Shown: one piece after another, positions 28,181 to 37,278 of the stretch
Position numbering within the stretch: the first letter of the stretch is position 1
How the letters are laid out: the number at the start of each line of letters is the position of its first letter
DNA from: Streptomyces vinaceus
GTDB taxonomy: Bacteria > Actinomycetota > Actinomycetes > Streptomycetales > Streptomycetaceae
DNA length: 64,000 nucleotides
Assembly: GCF_008704935.1 (NCBI RefSeq)
Contig: NZ_CP023692.1
Location: forward strand, 1-64,000
Direction: 5' to 3'
Notes under the pieces: generated by a model
Databases searched by the model: none
What the model saw: only the letters and a program-made list of their open reading frames with translations
Told to the model about the DNA's origin: nothing
Made by a program: the position numbers and the translations under genes

Positions 28181-28410
28181 CAGGCGACGGCCGGGCGCTG
28201 TGCGGCAAGGCGGGCCAGGTGGGCCTCGCGGAGCTCTTCCCAGGGGGTGCAGTCCTCCACCGCGGGCAGGCCGTTGGCGGCAATGTCCTCAAGGACGGCG
28301 GCGTAGTGGTCGGCGTTCGCGCGGGTCCTGGCCGCGTAGGCGCGTACGGCGTCCGCGGCGGCGGGCTCCAGCAGCTGCCGGGTGTCGGCGAGGGCCGGCT
28401 GTTCGCTCAT
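28180..28410 (-). CDS. probable antitoxin partner of RelE-like toxin
   Basis: 76 aa from ATG 28410 (SEQPALADTRQLLEPAAADA), helical, with the C-terminal half VLEDIAANGLPAVEDCTPWE. No standard DNA-binding motif is obvious. Assignment rests on its size, order and one-base overlap with the toxin gene. Confidence 0.55.
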   Translation of the reverse strand: MSEQPALADTRQLLEPAAADAVRAYAARTRANADHYAAVLEDIAANGLPAVEDCTPWEELREAHLARLAAQRPAVA

Positions 28411-28929
28411 CGAGGGCTCCAGGGGCACGGACTGGCAGGTTCCCCCCACCGTATCGGCCCGCCCGCACACCCGGGATCCCCTCAGACGAACCGGCTCGGG
28501 GACCCGGCAGCCGGGCCTACCCGATAGCGACACCGGAGGCCGCGTTTGAGGCCCGGCCTTACGCCCACGTCTGCGGTGAGCAGGGCCGTCTCCTTTGGAT
28601 CTTGTCGGCCAGCCCGTATCCGCCGGCACCGCATGGGACGCCAGATGCCGGTGGTCGCCAACGGCCAGGCAGAATGCGCTGTGACCTGTGATGTCTGTGG
28701 CCATGGTGCGGAGTCAGCCGCGCGCCCGCAGGAGCGGCACGCAGCTCCGCAGGCGAAGAGCGGAGTGCCACCGGGGCCCCGGCGGAGGGGAAGCGGAGGG
28801 CGCCGTCGAACCCCCACGGCCGCGCCTCGCGGGCTCGGTCACGAAGCCGAAGCACAAGACCTGCACGGTCGGCATCTCCCGCCCACCGGCTCGCGGCCCG
28901 CCCCTGTCCCTGCTCCTGGCCGACTGGAG
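28411..28929. other. no supported gene
   Basis: GC-rich frames cross this stretch without recognisable content. The 3' end (28840-28930) may contain a fragment related to the C-terminus of the lipoprotein at 5493, because the codons MADLCRASKG just before the ricin tail resemble that protein's MAELCRSSQG. Confidence 0.35.
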
Positions 28930-29088
28930 ATGGCTGATCTGTGCCGGGCCTCCAAAGGGCTCAAACTCACCAACCCGCAGACCGGACTCGTGCTCGACAT
29001 CAACGGCAAGACCATCTCCGCGGACACGAAGGTGACCACCGCGTGGTCAGGCAACGCGAACTCCCAATCCTGGGCAGCACTCCCCTAG
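28930..29088 (+). pseudogene. ricin-type lectin tail, copy 3, split by IS at its stop codon
   Basis: Codons LKLTNPQTGLVLDINGKTIS through SQSWAALP repeat the end of the protease at 3427-4980. The stop is TAG, made by the first G of the inserted IS: the displaced TAA and the downstream terminator resume at 30605. A short lipoprotein-like string precedes it, so the copy is a mosaic. It has no start or signal peptide of its own. Confidence 0.75.
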
Positions 29089-29103
29089 GCAGTGTCCGGC
29101 GGA

Positions 29104-29637
29104 TCAGGGACGGACCGGGAGGCGGTGGGCCGGGGATGAGCCGTCGGCGGGGATGCAGCCGCGCGTCGCCAGGATCTCGCCTGTGTCGGCGAACTCCCAG
29201 TGGGTCGCATGCTTCCCGTCCTTGAATGGCCATTCGACGCGGACGACAGGGCGGCACAACAGGCTCTCGAACCAGTCGGCGCACCGCTCCGCGAGCTCCT
29301 CGACCGTGCCGGAGGCCCGGAAGAAGCCATGCTCGGGCGACTCGTGAAGGTTGAAGAGCTGGTCGCAGACTTTCCCGGCCTTCACGTGTGTGCCGTAAAA
29401 GTGCACGGCCCACTCGGCGAGCACCAGTCGGCGCGCCTCGTCGAGAAGGCTGATATGGACGAGGAACGACGACTCGTCCTCGGGCCGTCCGACCTGGCTG
29501 GGAGCCCACGGCACCTGCCAATCAGCGGCCCGGGCTCGCAGGGCTGCCAGGAAGGCAAGTTCGGCCTCGTCGAAGTCCCAGGGCTCCTCGCCGTACTCCT
29601 CCGGGTCCTCGACCTCGAACCAGCTGTTGACGTCCAC
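29104..29637 (-). CDS. cargo gene of IS copy 2, hypothetical 177 aa
   Basis: An acidic protein starting DVNSWFEVEDPEEYGEEPWD, with VHISLLDEARRLVLAEWAVH and VVRVEWPFKDGKHATHWEFA. I do not recognise the family; its size, acidity and Trp content are like those of polymorphic-toxin immunity proteins, and the equivalent slot in copy 1 holds an Imm7-like gene. It lies entirely inside the element, ending within the left terminal repeat. Confidence 0.6.
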   Translation of the reverse strand: MDVNSWFEVEDPEEYGEEPWDFDEAELAFLAALRARAADWQVPWAPSQVGRPEDESSFLVHISLLDEARRLVLAEWAVHFYGTHVKAGKVCDQLFNLHESPEHGFFRASGTVEELAERCADWFESLLCRPVVRVEWPFKDGKHATHWEFADTGEILATRGCIPADGSSPAHRLPVRP

Positions 29638-29671
29638 GGTGAGACTCTAGAACCACAGGGTGCCTCGTAGA

Positions 29672-30550
29672 TCACGGGCGGAGCCATAGGCGGATTGCTG
29701 CGGTGGTGACGGTGCCGTGGAAGACGTAGGCCCGCTTGTCGTAGCGGGTGGCGACGGCGCGGGAGTTCTTGAGTCGATTGATGGTGCGCTCGACCTCGTT
29801 GCGGCGTTTGTAGATCTCGCTTTCGAAGCCGGTGGGCCGGCCACCCTTACTGCCGCGCCGTTTGCGGTTGGCCCGCTGGTCCTTCGGTTCGGGGATGGTG
29901 TGCTTGATCTGGCGTCTTCGCAGGTAGCGGCGGTTGCGGCGTGAGCTGTATGCCCTGTCGCCGCCTAGGTGGTCCGGCCGCGTGCGCGGCCGTCCGTCCT
30001 GAGGGCGGGAAGCCCGGATGCGTTCGAGGACTTCGATCATCTGCGGTGCGTCTCCCCACTGGCCGGGTGACCAGGAACGCCATGGGGCGGCAGCCGCCTT
30101 CACCGGCAACGTGGATCTTGCAGGTCATGCCGCCCCGGGACCGCCCGAGTCCTTCGTCGGAGCGGTGATGCCGGGGCGTTGTCCTTTTTCGGGATGCGGG
30201 GCCTCTTCTTTCGGCCCCCGGCCGCGTGCTGATGGGCCCGGCATGACGTCGAGTCGACGCTGACCACGCTCCAGTCGATCCGGCCCGCGAGGTCGGCGTC
30301 GGCCTGGACGGCACGCAGGATCCGGTCCCACGTGTCGTCCGCTGACCACCGTCGGTGCCGTTCATAGACCGTTTTCCAGCTGCCGAAACGCTCTGGAAGG
30401 TCCCGCCACGGTATACCTGTTCGCACCCGGAACAGGTATACCGTTGATCACCCTGCGGTGATCGTTCCACCGGCCGCCGCGCTGTCCCGACACCGGCAAG
30501 TGCGGCACCAGTCGGATCCACTCCGAATTCGTCAGATCACCCCGCCCCAT
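29672..30550 (-). pseudogene. IS5-family transposase type C, copy 2, frameshifted
   Basis: The N-terminus reads LTNSEWIRLVPHLPVSGQRG in one frame. TGIPWRDLPERFGSWKTVYE and the first Asp in VVSVDSTSCRAHQHAAGG follow in a second. A third section has GGMTCKIHVAGEGG, and the C-terminal frame has HLGGDRAYSSRRNRRYLRR and NEVERTINRLKNSRA. One programmed frameshift would be normal for this IS group, but at least two more shifts, including an extra base in the TATACC palindrome near 30440, suggest it is inactive. The nearly perfect terminal repeats mean a relative elsewhere could still move it. Confidence 0.8.
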
Positions 30551-30621
30551 GACGAAGACAACGAACCGGCAATCCGGCGGTCACATGATCCGCCGGACAC
30601 TGCCTAACCCGCCCCACACCC

Positions 30622-30653
30622 GGTGCCCCGTCCACCACCCCGACGGGGGCACC
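30622..30653 (+). terminator. hairpin after ricin tail copy 3, displaced by IS
   Basis: GGTGCCCCGTC pairs with GACGGGGGCACC across a short loop. The surrounding 30605-30715 matches 4979-5085, so this is the original downstream region of the third tail, now 1.5 kb away. A short frame (MENEAAMEERVKGAV) follows and is probably not a gene. Confidence 0.6.
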
Positions 30654-30796
30654 AGGCATTGCCGCCCTGCGGCCCCGGGCCCCATGGAGAACGAAGCCGC
30701 AATGGAGGAAAGGGTAAAAGGAGCGGTCTGACGCAGCGCCACGGGCTGTTCGAGATAGGGACGGAGCCGGGGTCCCGGCGTGTGCACTGCGCGCGG

Positions 30797-31665
30797 TCAG
30801 CCAAGGTGCTGCAGGAAGAAGGTGGCCGCCTCCCTGCCAACCCGCACGCGGACGGTCGGGTCAGCAGGATCCGGCGCGAAGAAGTCGTCGTGGCGAACGT
30901 GGGGGCCGGCCGATCGGCCATTCGCCGTGGGAATGTGCTCCAGGTACGGCCTGGTATCGACTTCATAGGGGTTGACCGTGTCCGCCCCTCCCCAGCGAAT
31001 CTCCACCGGCACCTGCACGGTTGCCAGACTCTCCGGGGTCACGAAACCGCCGACGCCTGGGGCCACCTGGAAGACCGCTCGCATCCGGGAATCCAAGAGG
31101 TCTGCTCCAGCGCCTTCCAGCACAAGCCGCGAAGACTCGTCTTCGGGATATTTCTTCCGCAGCGCCTCCACTACGCCGGGGAATTCGGGTATGTCAGGCA
31201 AGGGCAGCGCCCCCGACAGCACGGCCCACGCAATCTGCGGATCGACGCGGGCCCCGGCAAGTGCCGCCGCCGTATAAGCGCCGAGGGAGAATCCGCTGCG
31301 CCGACCGGACCGAGGGGCTGTTCCCGAGCGAGCGCATCGAGGGCGAAGGAGACGTCCCGGGGCCGTTCCCACACGTGGAGAAAACCCTCAGGCTCGTAAC
31401 CGTCGACAAAGTTGTTGCCGTGGTGGTCAAGGGCCATCACCCGGAATCCCGCCTCACGCAGCGGACGCACCAGCCACTCCATGTCTCCGCCCGAGCCCCC
31501 GGTGCCGTGTGAGACGACGACCAGCGGGGCTGGTGCGGTCAGGGGATGCTCCGGCTCCCATAGGTAGAGGCGGACGGGACGCGGATGAGCCGGATCCCGC
31601 AGGTCATGGCGGGACTCGTCGTACAGAACGCGTATCAGCGGATGTTCCCGTCCAGAGATCGTCAT
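30797..31665 (-). pseudogene. dienelactone hydrolase-like alpha/beta hydrolase, one frameshift
   Basis: The start used is ATG 31665. The first frame gives the oxyanion region LVVVSHGTGGSGGDMEWLVR and MALDHHGNNFVDGYEPEGF. After GPVG one base is missing near 31292, and the second frame gives the nucleophile elbow SGFSLGAYTAAALAG, the acid-region VEIRWGGADTVNPYEVD and His in GPHVRHDDFF. Adding one base restores a ~290-aa enzyme with a complete catalytic triad. This may be an assembly error. It resembles predicted dienelactone hydrolases whose substrates are mostly unknown. Confidence 0.7.
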
Positions 31666-31734
31666 GGCGACATCGTAGAGAAGCGGCCAGGCCCTGATAC
31701 CGCTGGCCGACCCGGACCTGGCGTCGTGCAAGTA

Positions 31735-31890
31735 CGAAAACGAAGAACGGGTTGAGGGTGAACCGCTGGGCCGGGCGGCCGTAGCAGCGGATTTGTACGA
31801 GTACCGCGCCATCGGCCGTGGGCGAGTTCCGGATGTCCAGGCGATTCCCGGAGTGGGCCACCGTGACGGTGGAGATGCCTCGAAAGGGAG
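31735..31890 (-). pseudogene. ricin-type lectin fragment on minus strand
   Basis: One frame reads NRLDIRNSPTADGAVLVQIR, then CYGRPAQRFTLNPFF, the CBM13/ricin repeat (LDI...ADGA...C...QRF). Only one repeat is present, with no start, between the hydrolase and the methyltransferase. It differs from the other ricin tails in the window. Confidence 0.6.
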
Positions 31891-31925
31891 CGGACTGGGG
31901 CTGGCCCGCGAGCGTGTCGGCGCTG

Positions 31926-32738
31926 TCAGGTGCGGGAGCGGCCGGGCTTTCGGCCCTGGATCGCCCATGCGCGGGCAGTGAGCGCGATCGACCCGTCCGG
32001 CCGCGTCGGCACGGTATCGCGGAGCCTGTCACGCAACCGGTCCCGGGTGGGCTCGGTGAGGCCGGCGACGTAGCCGGGGGCGGGGCCCTGCCCGGCCGTG
32101 AACGGCTCCCACAGATCCGCGAAGCCGGAGAAGACAGTGGCCACCTCGATCGGGGCGACGGTCACATCCACGAGCCCCGCCTCTGTCCACAGGGCCCGGA
32201 GCGGCTCCGGGCGGCACATCGGGAACCGGCGCCCCTCATCCACAGCTGCGGCCGCAGGGTCCACCGCACTCGCGGCCTCCCAGAAGTGACGCAGCAACGC
32301 CATGCCCCCGGCGTAGTCCCATACATACGATGCGACCAGCCCGCCCGGCCCCACGACGCGCGATGCCTCGGCCACCGCCGCACCCGGCGCGGGAAGGAAG
32401 TTGAGCACCAGTCCGCTGACAGCCACGTCGCACCCGGCGTCGCGTACCGGCAGGGCCATTCCGTCGGCCACGACGAAGCACGCCGGCGCGGGAGCGGAGG
32501 CACGCGCCGTGGCCACGAACGCTGCGGACCCGTCCAGCCCCACCACCGTCCGGGGCCGGCATCGCTCGGCCACCGTCGCGGTCAACGCGGCCGTACCGCA
32601 GCCCACATCCAGCCACCGCAGGCCGTCACCGCAGTCGAGCCACGCCACGAACTCCTCCGCGACCAGACGGCTCCACCGGCCCATGTACCGCTCGTAGGCA
32701 TCCCCAGCCGCCCACACATCGAACCGCTGCTCCTTCAT
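31926..32738 (-). CDS. class I SAM-dependent methyltransferase
   Basis: 270 aa from ATG 32738. It begins KEQRFDVWAAGDAYERYMGR. Motif I is LRWLDVGCGTAALTATV, the acidic strand is TVVGLDGSAAFV, and motif IV-like sequence is CDVAVSGLVLNFLPAPG. It belongs to the UbiE/small-molecule methyltransferase group; the substrate is unknown. A deleted second copy lies at 15821-16306 in the same orientation, and the two share a nearly identical 3' end. Confidence 0.85.
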   Translation of the reverse strand: MKEQRFDVWAAGDAYERYMGRWSRLVAEEFVAWLDCGDGLRWLDVGCGTAALTATVAERCRPRTVVGLDGSAAFVATARASAPAPACFVVADGMALPVRDAGCDVAVSGLVLNFLPAPGAAVAEASRVVGPGGLVASYVWDYAGGMALLRHFWEAASAVDPAAAAVDEGRRFPMCRPEPLRALWTEAGLVDVTVAPIEVATVFSGFADLWEPFTAGQGPAPGYVAGLTEPTRDRLRDRLRDTVPTRPDGSIALTARAWAIQGRKPGRSRT

Positions 32739-32830
32739 GCCACCACGATCCCCGACCGGCCCCGGCAGAAGCCACAGACGCGCGGATACCCGGCCTCGCA
32801 TCCCCACATCACAGGGATCTGCAACGAGGA

Positions 32831-33127
32831 TCAGGTTCCCGAGTTGTCGACGAACCCCACAATATCGAGGTATTCGATTGTGGGTGAGACGCCATAAATT
32901 CCCGTCACCTTGCCGATGAGCTACTCCGTGAAGAAGGCGCGGCCTTTCTCCTCGTCATCCCACAGGTAGAAGTTCCTTGCCCTACCACTGTCTTCGTCGA
33001 GCATGAAGCTCTTGAATCGAAGGCCGGCCATGCCTTCGAACGGTGCTCGGAGCTCGCCCGCGATCTTGGCGAGAGTTGCGTGATCGAACTTCTCGGTCTG
33101 CGTGAAAGTCACAAGCACGCCGATCAT
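32831..33127 (-). pseudogene. YdhR-like monooxygenase-family protein with internal TAG
   Basis: MIGVLVTFTQTEKFDHATLA, FEGMAGLRFKSFMLDEDSGR and ARNFYLWDDEEKGRAFFTE are typical of the small dimeric alpha-beta barrel YdhR family. After FFTE comes TAG, and the same frame continues LIGKVTGIYGVSPTIEYLDI and ends at TGA 32831, giving the normal ~98-residue length. The TAG is therefore a single nonsense change (perhaps GAG to TAG) in an otherwise intact gene. Confidence 0.75.
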
Positions 33128-33961
33128 GGGGTCTCCTGTCGATCCACTGATGCCAAGGGCGGAGCCTAGGACACGCAGCCAGAAATTCTGGTCATTTAGG
33201 CCGCCAGTGGGAGGTGCGGTTCACTGCCACCATTCCGGCCGCAAGGGGGTCGGTGCCTGTTCGGTTCTGTCGCCGCCGTGGCCCTGCATCCCCCTGCGCG
33301 ACGTCCACGGTGGGGGCCACGGCCTCGGCGGCGCCCCGCACCCCGGCGGATACCCCTCAACGAGGCCAGGGCTGTCGGTAACCGACGGCGTGGCCGATGT
33401 GAGTGGGGGCGTTGCCGCTCCACCCCGGCACGCAGCGGGGTCCTGTCTACACGACACCATCGACGCCTTCAGGAAGCTGCTGCGCGCGTACGGGCTCGGC
33501 AGTATGCCCGCCTCACACGACCGGTACATGCTGGCCAGCCAGCCCGAACGCCTGATCCGGTGGGAGGAGTCGCTGAAGGACGGCCGCGCGCCCGCCTCTC
33601 CGTCGCTGAAGTCCCTCCGTCCGTCCTAGTGGTGCGTGGAGCGGGGCGGCTTCGGGTGGGCGCTCGCGGGCGTACGAAAACTCGTGCACCTGCGGCCTCA
33701 GCGTCGCTGCTTCCGCTACGACGTGAGCGCTTGGTCGGCTGCCCGGTGAGGCCGCCCGGGCGGCAGGACCTTGCGGACACCCCTACGGCCCGCTCGTCGG
33801 CTGCGGGTGGCTGCGGGCGACTGCGGTGGGTTCTCCCCTCGACAGGAAAGGCGACGGACGCGATGATCGGCCTGGTTCGGGGGGACGTAAAGGCGTGACG
33901 TGAAGGTCTGGTGTCGGTCGTCGTGTCGGGCGGTCGGCACCGTGCCGCGACATCAGGGGAG
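33128..33961. other. upstream region of lanthipeptide regulator, no supported gene
   Basis: About 830 bp without a gene that I can defend. A frame on the + strand near 33450-33629 (HDTIDAFRKLLRAYGLGSMP) may be a remnant, but no family is recognisable. It should contain the regulator's promoter. Confidence 0.4.
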
Positions 33962-36883
33962 ATGCCGGTGTTTCGAGCGGTGACGGATGCGGGGACGGGT
34001 GGGTGCGCGTCGGCGGGGCCGCTGATCGGACGGGACAGCGAACTTGACCAGCTCGCGCGGCTGTTGACTGAAGAGCGTCGGACGAGCAAGGTCGCGGTGA
34101 TCGAGGGGACGGCCGGCATCGGCAAGACCCGGTTACTGGGGGCGCTGGCCGAGCGGTCCGCGGCGGCGGGGCGCGAGGTGCTGCGGGGAGTGGCCACCCC
34201 GGCGGACACCGAGGTGCCGTACGGGCTGCTGATGCACGCCCTCTACCACACCCCGGCGCTGGACCTGCTGGAGGAGTTCGCCGACCGGCCGGCCCCGGAA
34301 GCCTCCCAGCTCCACCGCAGGCACCGCCGGCTGCGGGACACCCTGTTGGAGAACGCCGACCGCGCGCCGGTGCTCCTGGTCCTGGACGACCTCCAGTGGG
34401 CCGACGAGGAGTCCCTGCGCCTGCTCGAACACGTCCTGCGCGGGCCGGCCGACCAGCGCCTCGGCCTCGTGCTGGCGCACCGCTCGGGGGGCTGCCCGCC
34501 GTGGCTGGCGCGGGCCCTCGGGAACACCGCCGCGCTGCGGATCGCGCTCGGCCCGCTGGCCCCGGCCGACGCCGCCCTGCTGGTGCCGGGTGCCCCGCCC
34601 GCCCGGGAGCACCGGCTCGTCGCGGCGGGCCGCGGCAACCCCCGCCAGTTGCGCGCCCTCCACTCCCTGACGGCCGCTCTGCCGGCCGACCGGGCCGACG
34701 AGCTGGCGGACGAGCTGGCCTCGGGGGACCCCCGTCCGGCGGGCCTCCTCGACGGCTGGTACCCGGACCCCGGCCTGCTCGGCGAGTTCGACAGCCTGCC
34801 GGCCGGCACCCGGGCGGTGCTGCAGGCCGCCGCCGTCGCCGGTGCGGAGTTCGACACGGCGCTCGTCGCGGAGGTGGCCGTGCTGCCGCAGCGCCAGGTC
34901 GGCATCGCCCTCGACGAGCTGGCCGAGCACGGCTGCGTGGTCGGCAGTGCCGGGTGGTACCGGTTCGGCAGGCCGCTGCTGGGGTCCGTCGGCTACCGTC
35001 TGGCCGGCCCCACTTGGCGCGTCGAGGCACACCGCCGGGCCGCCGCCCATCTCGACCGGCGCGGCGCCTCGCCCGGCGCCTGGGCCGCGCACGTCGAGCA
35101 CCTGGCCCATACGGCGTCCGGGGACGAGCTGGCCCGGCTCGTCGACATCGCCTGGGCGGAGCTGCACCAGGCGCCCGAGACCAGCATCCGTCGGCTGCGC
35201 ACCGTACTGCGGGTGCTCGCCGACCGGGGCGAAAGTGTCCAGCTGCGGCGGGCCGCGCTGCTGTTGGGGCGGGCTCTCACGGTCACCGGCCGACTCGACG
35301 AAGCCGCCGAGGTACTGCGCCCACTGCTCTCCGCCTCAGGTGGGGGCTCGACGGCCGCGGCGGACCTCATCGCGTTGGGCGAGCGGCTGCGCGGCCGGGG
35401 CGAACGCGCCTACCGACTGCTGCGCGAGGCCGGCCTCTCCGACGACGCTCCGGCCGACCCGGGTGGGGACCCCGGCCCGTGGCCGCGTACGGCAGGCCCG
35501 GCGGCCCGCGCGCAAGAGGCTTCGGCCGGCCGGCCGGACGTCTCGGTGGAGACCGGGATCAGCCTGGCCAGACGCGAGATGATGAACGGTCAGTGGGCGC
35601 GATGTCTGGGCCGGCTCGACACCCTCGACATCCCGTCGGACCGCCCGGAGCTCGCGGCGGCCGCCGACGCCCTCAGAAGCCTCAGCCTGATCGTCCAGGG
35701 GGACGTGCCGGGTGCCGTCGACGCGCTCGACTCGGCCGAACGCAGTGCCGACTCCCTCACCGGGAGCGAGCGGCTGCGGCTCCTCGGCGGTCTGCCCGAC
35801 CTGTGCTGGGCGGAGATCCTGCTGGAGCGGCCGAACCAGTGCGCCCGCCGCGTCGAGGAGGCCCTCGCGCTGGCGGAGACCCACCACCACCGCTACATGC
35901 TCCCGGAACTCCACGTCGTCCGCGCCTCGTTACTCACCGCGTCGGGACCGATGGAGGACGCCCTGGCGGCGGCGGAGACCGCACTGGAGCTGGGCCGGTC
36001 GCTCGGCACGACGGAGATGCTCGCGCCGGCCGCGGGCCTGCGACTGCGGGCGATCCTGTACGGAGCCGGCCCCGAGGCCGCCGGGCCGGCGCTGGCGCTC
36101 CTGGAAGGCTGCCCGGAGCCGGAGACGTGGATGTGGGCGGGGTTCATCCGGCACGTACGGGCCGAGGCCGGGCTGGCCCTGGGGCGTCCGCTGCCGCCGG
36201 CGGAGGCGGTCCGGCTGCTCGTCTCCCCGGACGGGAAGCGGTCCGATCCGATGTGCGTGCACGGCCACGATCTCGCGGCCGAGTTCTGGGCCCGGACGGG
36301 GGACGCCGAGGCGGTCGCCCGCCACGCCGAGCAGGCGAACCGCGTCCCGGTGCCCGGGCTCGCGGTCTGCGGCGCCATCGCGCAGCTCGCCGCCGCCCGG
36401 CTGGCGGCCGTCCGCGCCGAGCACGAGCGGGCCGCGGAGCTCGCGAACCGGGCGGGCGATCAGCTGGCCGCGGCGGGATGGCCCGTCAAGGCGGGGCTGG
36501 CGCACCTGGTCGCGGCACGCGCGGCCAGGAGCCTGGGGCGCGACGAGGCGTTCGCCCAAGCGGTCCGCGCCGCGCAGAAGCAGTTCGAGCGGGCCGGCGC
36601 ACACGCGTTGCGCAGCAAGGCGGCGGAGCTGCACGACTCGCCCCCGCTCGCACCGTCCCCCTCGTGCTCCCCTCCCGCCCCGCCCTCCCCGTACCCGGAC
36701 TCCGTCCTGTCCGCCCGGGAGCGAGAGATCGCGGACCTGGTCCTCGAAGGGCTCACCAACCAGAAGATCGCCGCCCGGCTGTTCGTCAGCGTCCGTACCG
36801 TGGAGACGCATCTGACACGCGTCTACGGCAAGTTGGGCATCGCCCGGCGCGGGGCGCTCGCCCGGGCGCTGGACTCCGTCTGA
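33962..36883 (+). CDS. LAL-type LuxR-family transcriptional regulator of lanthipeptide cluster
   Basis: About 973 aa. The N-terminal ATPase has Walker A GTAGIGKT at residues 49-56 and Walker [17 protein letters not shown] long helical TPR-like middle follows, and the C-terminal LuxR HTH reads [20 protein letters not shown], then [20 protein letters not shown]. These large ATP-binding regulators usually activate adjacent secondary-metabolism genes. Two TTA codons occur (34133-34135, residue 58, and 35930-35932, residue 657), which places translation under the rare bldA leucyl-tRNA. The start is not certain: GTG 33911, ATG 33962 and GTG 33968 are in frame, and AGGGGAG just before 33962 is best spaced for 33968. 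Confidence 0.9.
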   Translation: MPVFRAVTDAGTGGCASAGPLIGRDSELDQLARLLTEERRTSKVAVIEGTAGIGKTRLLGALAERSAAAGREVLRGVATPADTEVPYGLLMHALYHTPALDLLEEFADRPAPEASQLHRRHRRLRDTLLENADRAPVLLVLDDLQWADEESLRLLEHVLRGPADQRLGLVLAHRSGGCPPWLARALGNTAALRIALGPLAPADAALLVPGAPPAREHRLVAAGRGNPRQLRALHSLTAALPADRADELADELASGDPRPAGLLDGWYPDPGLLGEFDSLPAGTRAVLQAAAVAGAEFDTALVAEVAVLPQRQVGIALDELAEHGCVVGSAGWYRFGRPLLGSVGYRLAGPTWRVEAHRRAAAHLDRRGASPGAWAAHVEHLAHTASGDELARLVDIAWAELHQAPETSIRRLRTVLRVLADRGESVQLRRAALLLGRALTVTGRLDEAAEVLRPLLSASGGGSTAAADLIALGERLRGRGERAYRLLREAGLSDDAPADPGGDPGPWPRTAGPAARAQEASAGRPDVSVETGISLARREMMNGQWARCLGRLDTLDIPSDRPELAAAADALRSLSLIVQGDVPGAVDALDSAERSADSLTGSERLRLLGGLPDLCWAEILLERPNQCARRVEEALALAETHHHRYMLPELHVVRASLLTASGPMEDALAAAETALELGRSLGTTEMLAPAAGLRLRAILYGAGPEAAGPALALLEGCPEPETWMWAGFIRHVRAEAGLALGRPLPPAEAVRLLVSPDGKRSDPMCVHGHDLAAEFWARTGDAEAVARHAEQANRVPVPGLAVCGAIAQLAAARLAAVRAEHERAAELANRAGDQLAAAGWPVKAGLAHLVAARAARSLGRDEAFAQAVRAAQKQFERAGAHALRSKAAELHDSPPLAPSPSCSPPAPPSPYPDSVLSAREREIADLVLEGLTNQKIAARLFVSVRTVETHLTRVYGKLGIARRGALARALDSV

Positions 36884-37278
36884 CCCGCCACGGCCCTGGT
36901 ACCGCCGCACAGGGAGCGGCAGTCCCAGGTCTGCCGTACAGGTGCGGCACGCACCCTCATCGGCCCCGGAGCCTTCCGCAACACTGCGGGATCGCCCCGG
37001 GGCCGACCGAATTCGCGGACCCCTCGCACGGACGTTGCCGAAGGACCCCGTACGTACGTGTCGTGGTTTCCCGCAGTCCCCCGCGGCCCGCCCAATACGG
37101 GTCCGCCCTGCGGGAATCCACGATCTGCGGCGCGCACCCGTCGCACTAGTTTCCTTCCAGTGCCCGGCGCTCGCCGGGGAACGCGGCCCCCACCCACCGA
37201 CTGCCGGGGCGAGGCATGCCTCGCCGGCCGGCGAACGCGGTGGCGCGGCCGGCGGAGCACACGGACGGGAGGCAGCTG
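36884..37278 (+). promoter_or_regulatory. probable promoter/operator region of lanthipeptide operon
   Basis: A ~395-bp gap between the regulator and the synthetase, with no gene. It contains a 16-bp inverted repeat with 15 of 16 matches: TCGTGGTTTCCCGCAG at 37061-37076 and its complement at 37108-37123, separated by 31 bases. This could be the binding site of the LAL regulator or a terminator of the regulator gene. GGGAGG at about 37267-37272 is the ribosome binding site for GTG 37279. Confidence 0.5.

Larger units (their letters stand above)
29088..30604. mobile_element. IS5-family element type C, copy 2, complete ends
   Basis: 1517 bp bounded by perfect 19-bp inverted repeats (GGCAGTGTCCGGCGGATCA at 29088-29106 and its complement at 30586-30604) and flanked by a TA duplication (29086-29087 and 30605-30606). 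The TA target duplication fits the IS427 group of IS5. It contains a cargo gene (29104-29637) next to the left repeat and a frameshifted transposase reading from the right repeat. Confidence 0.85.

Noticed and set aside
34396..37149. 917-aa plus-strand frame over the LAL regulator
   Set aside because: Arg/Pro/Gly-rich shadow; the overlapping frame has clear Walker and LuxR HTH motifs.
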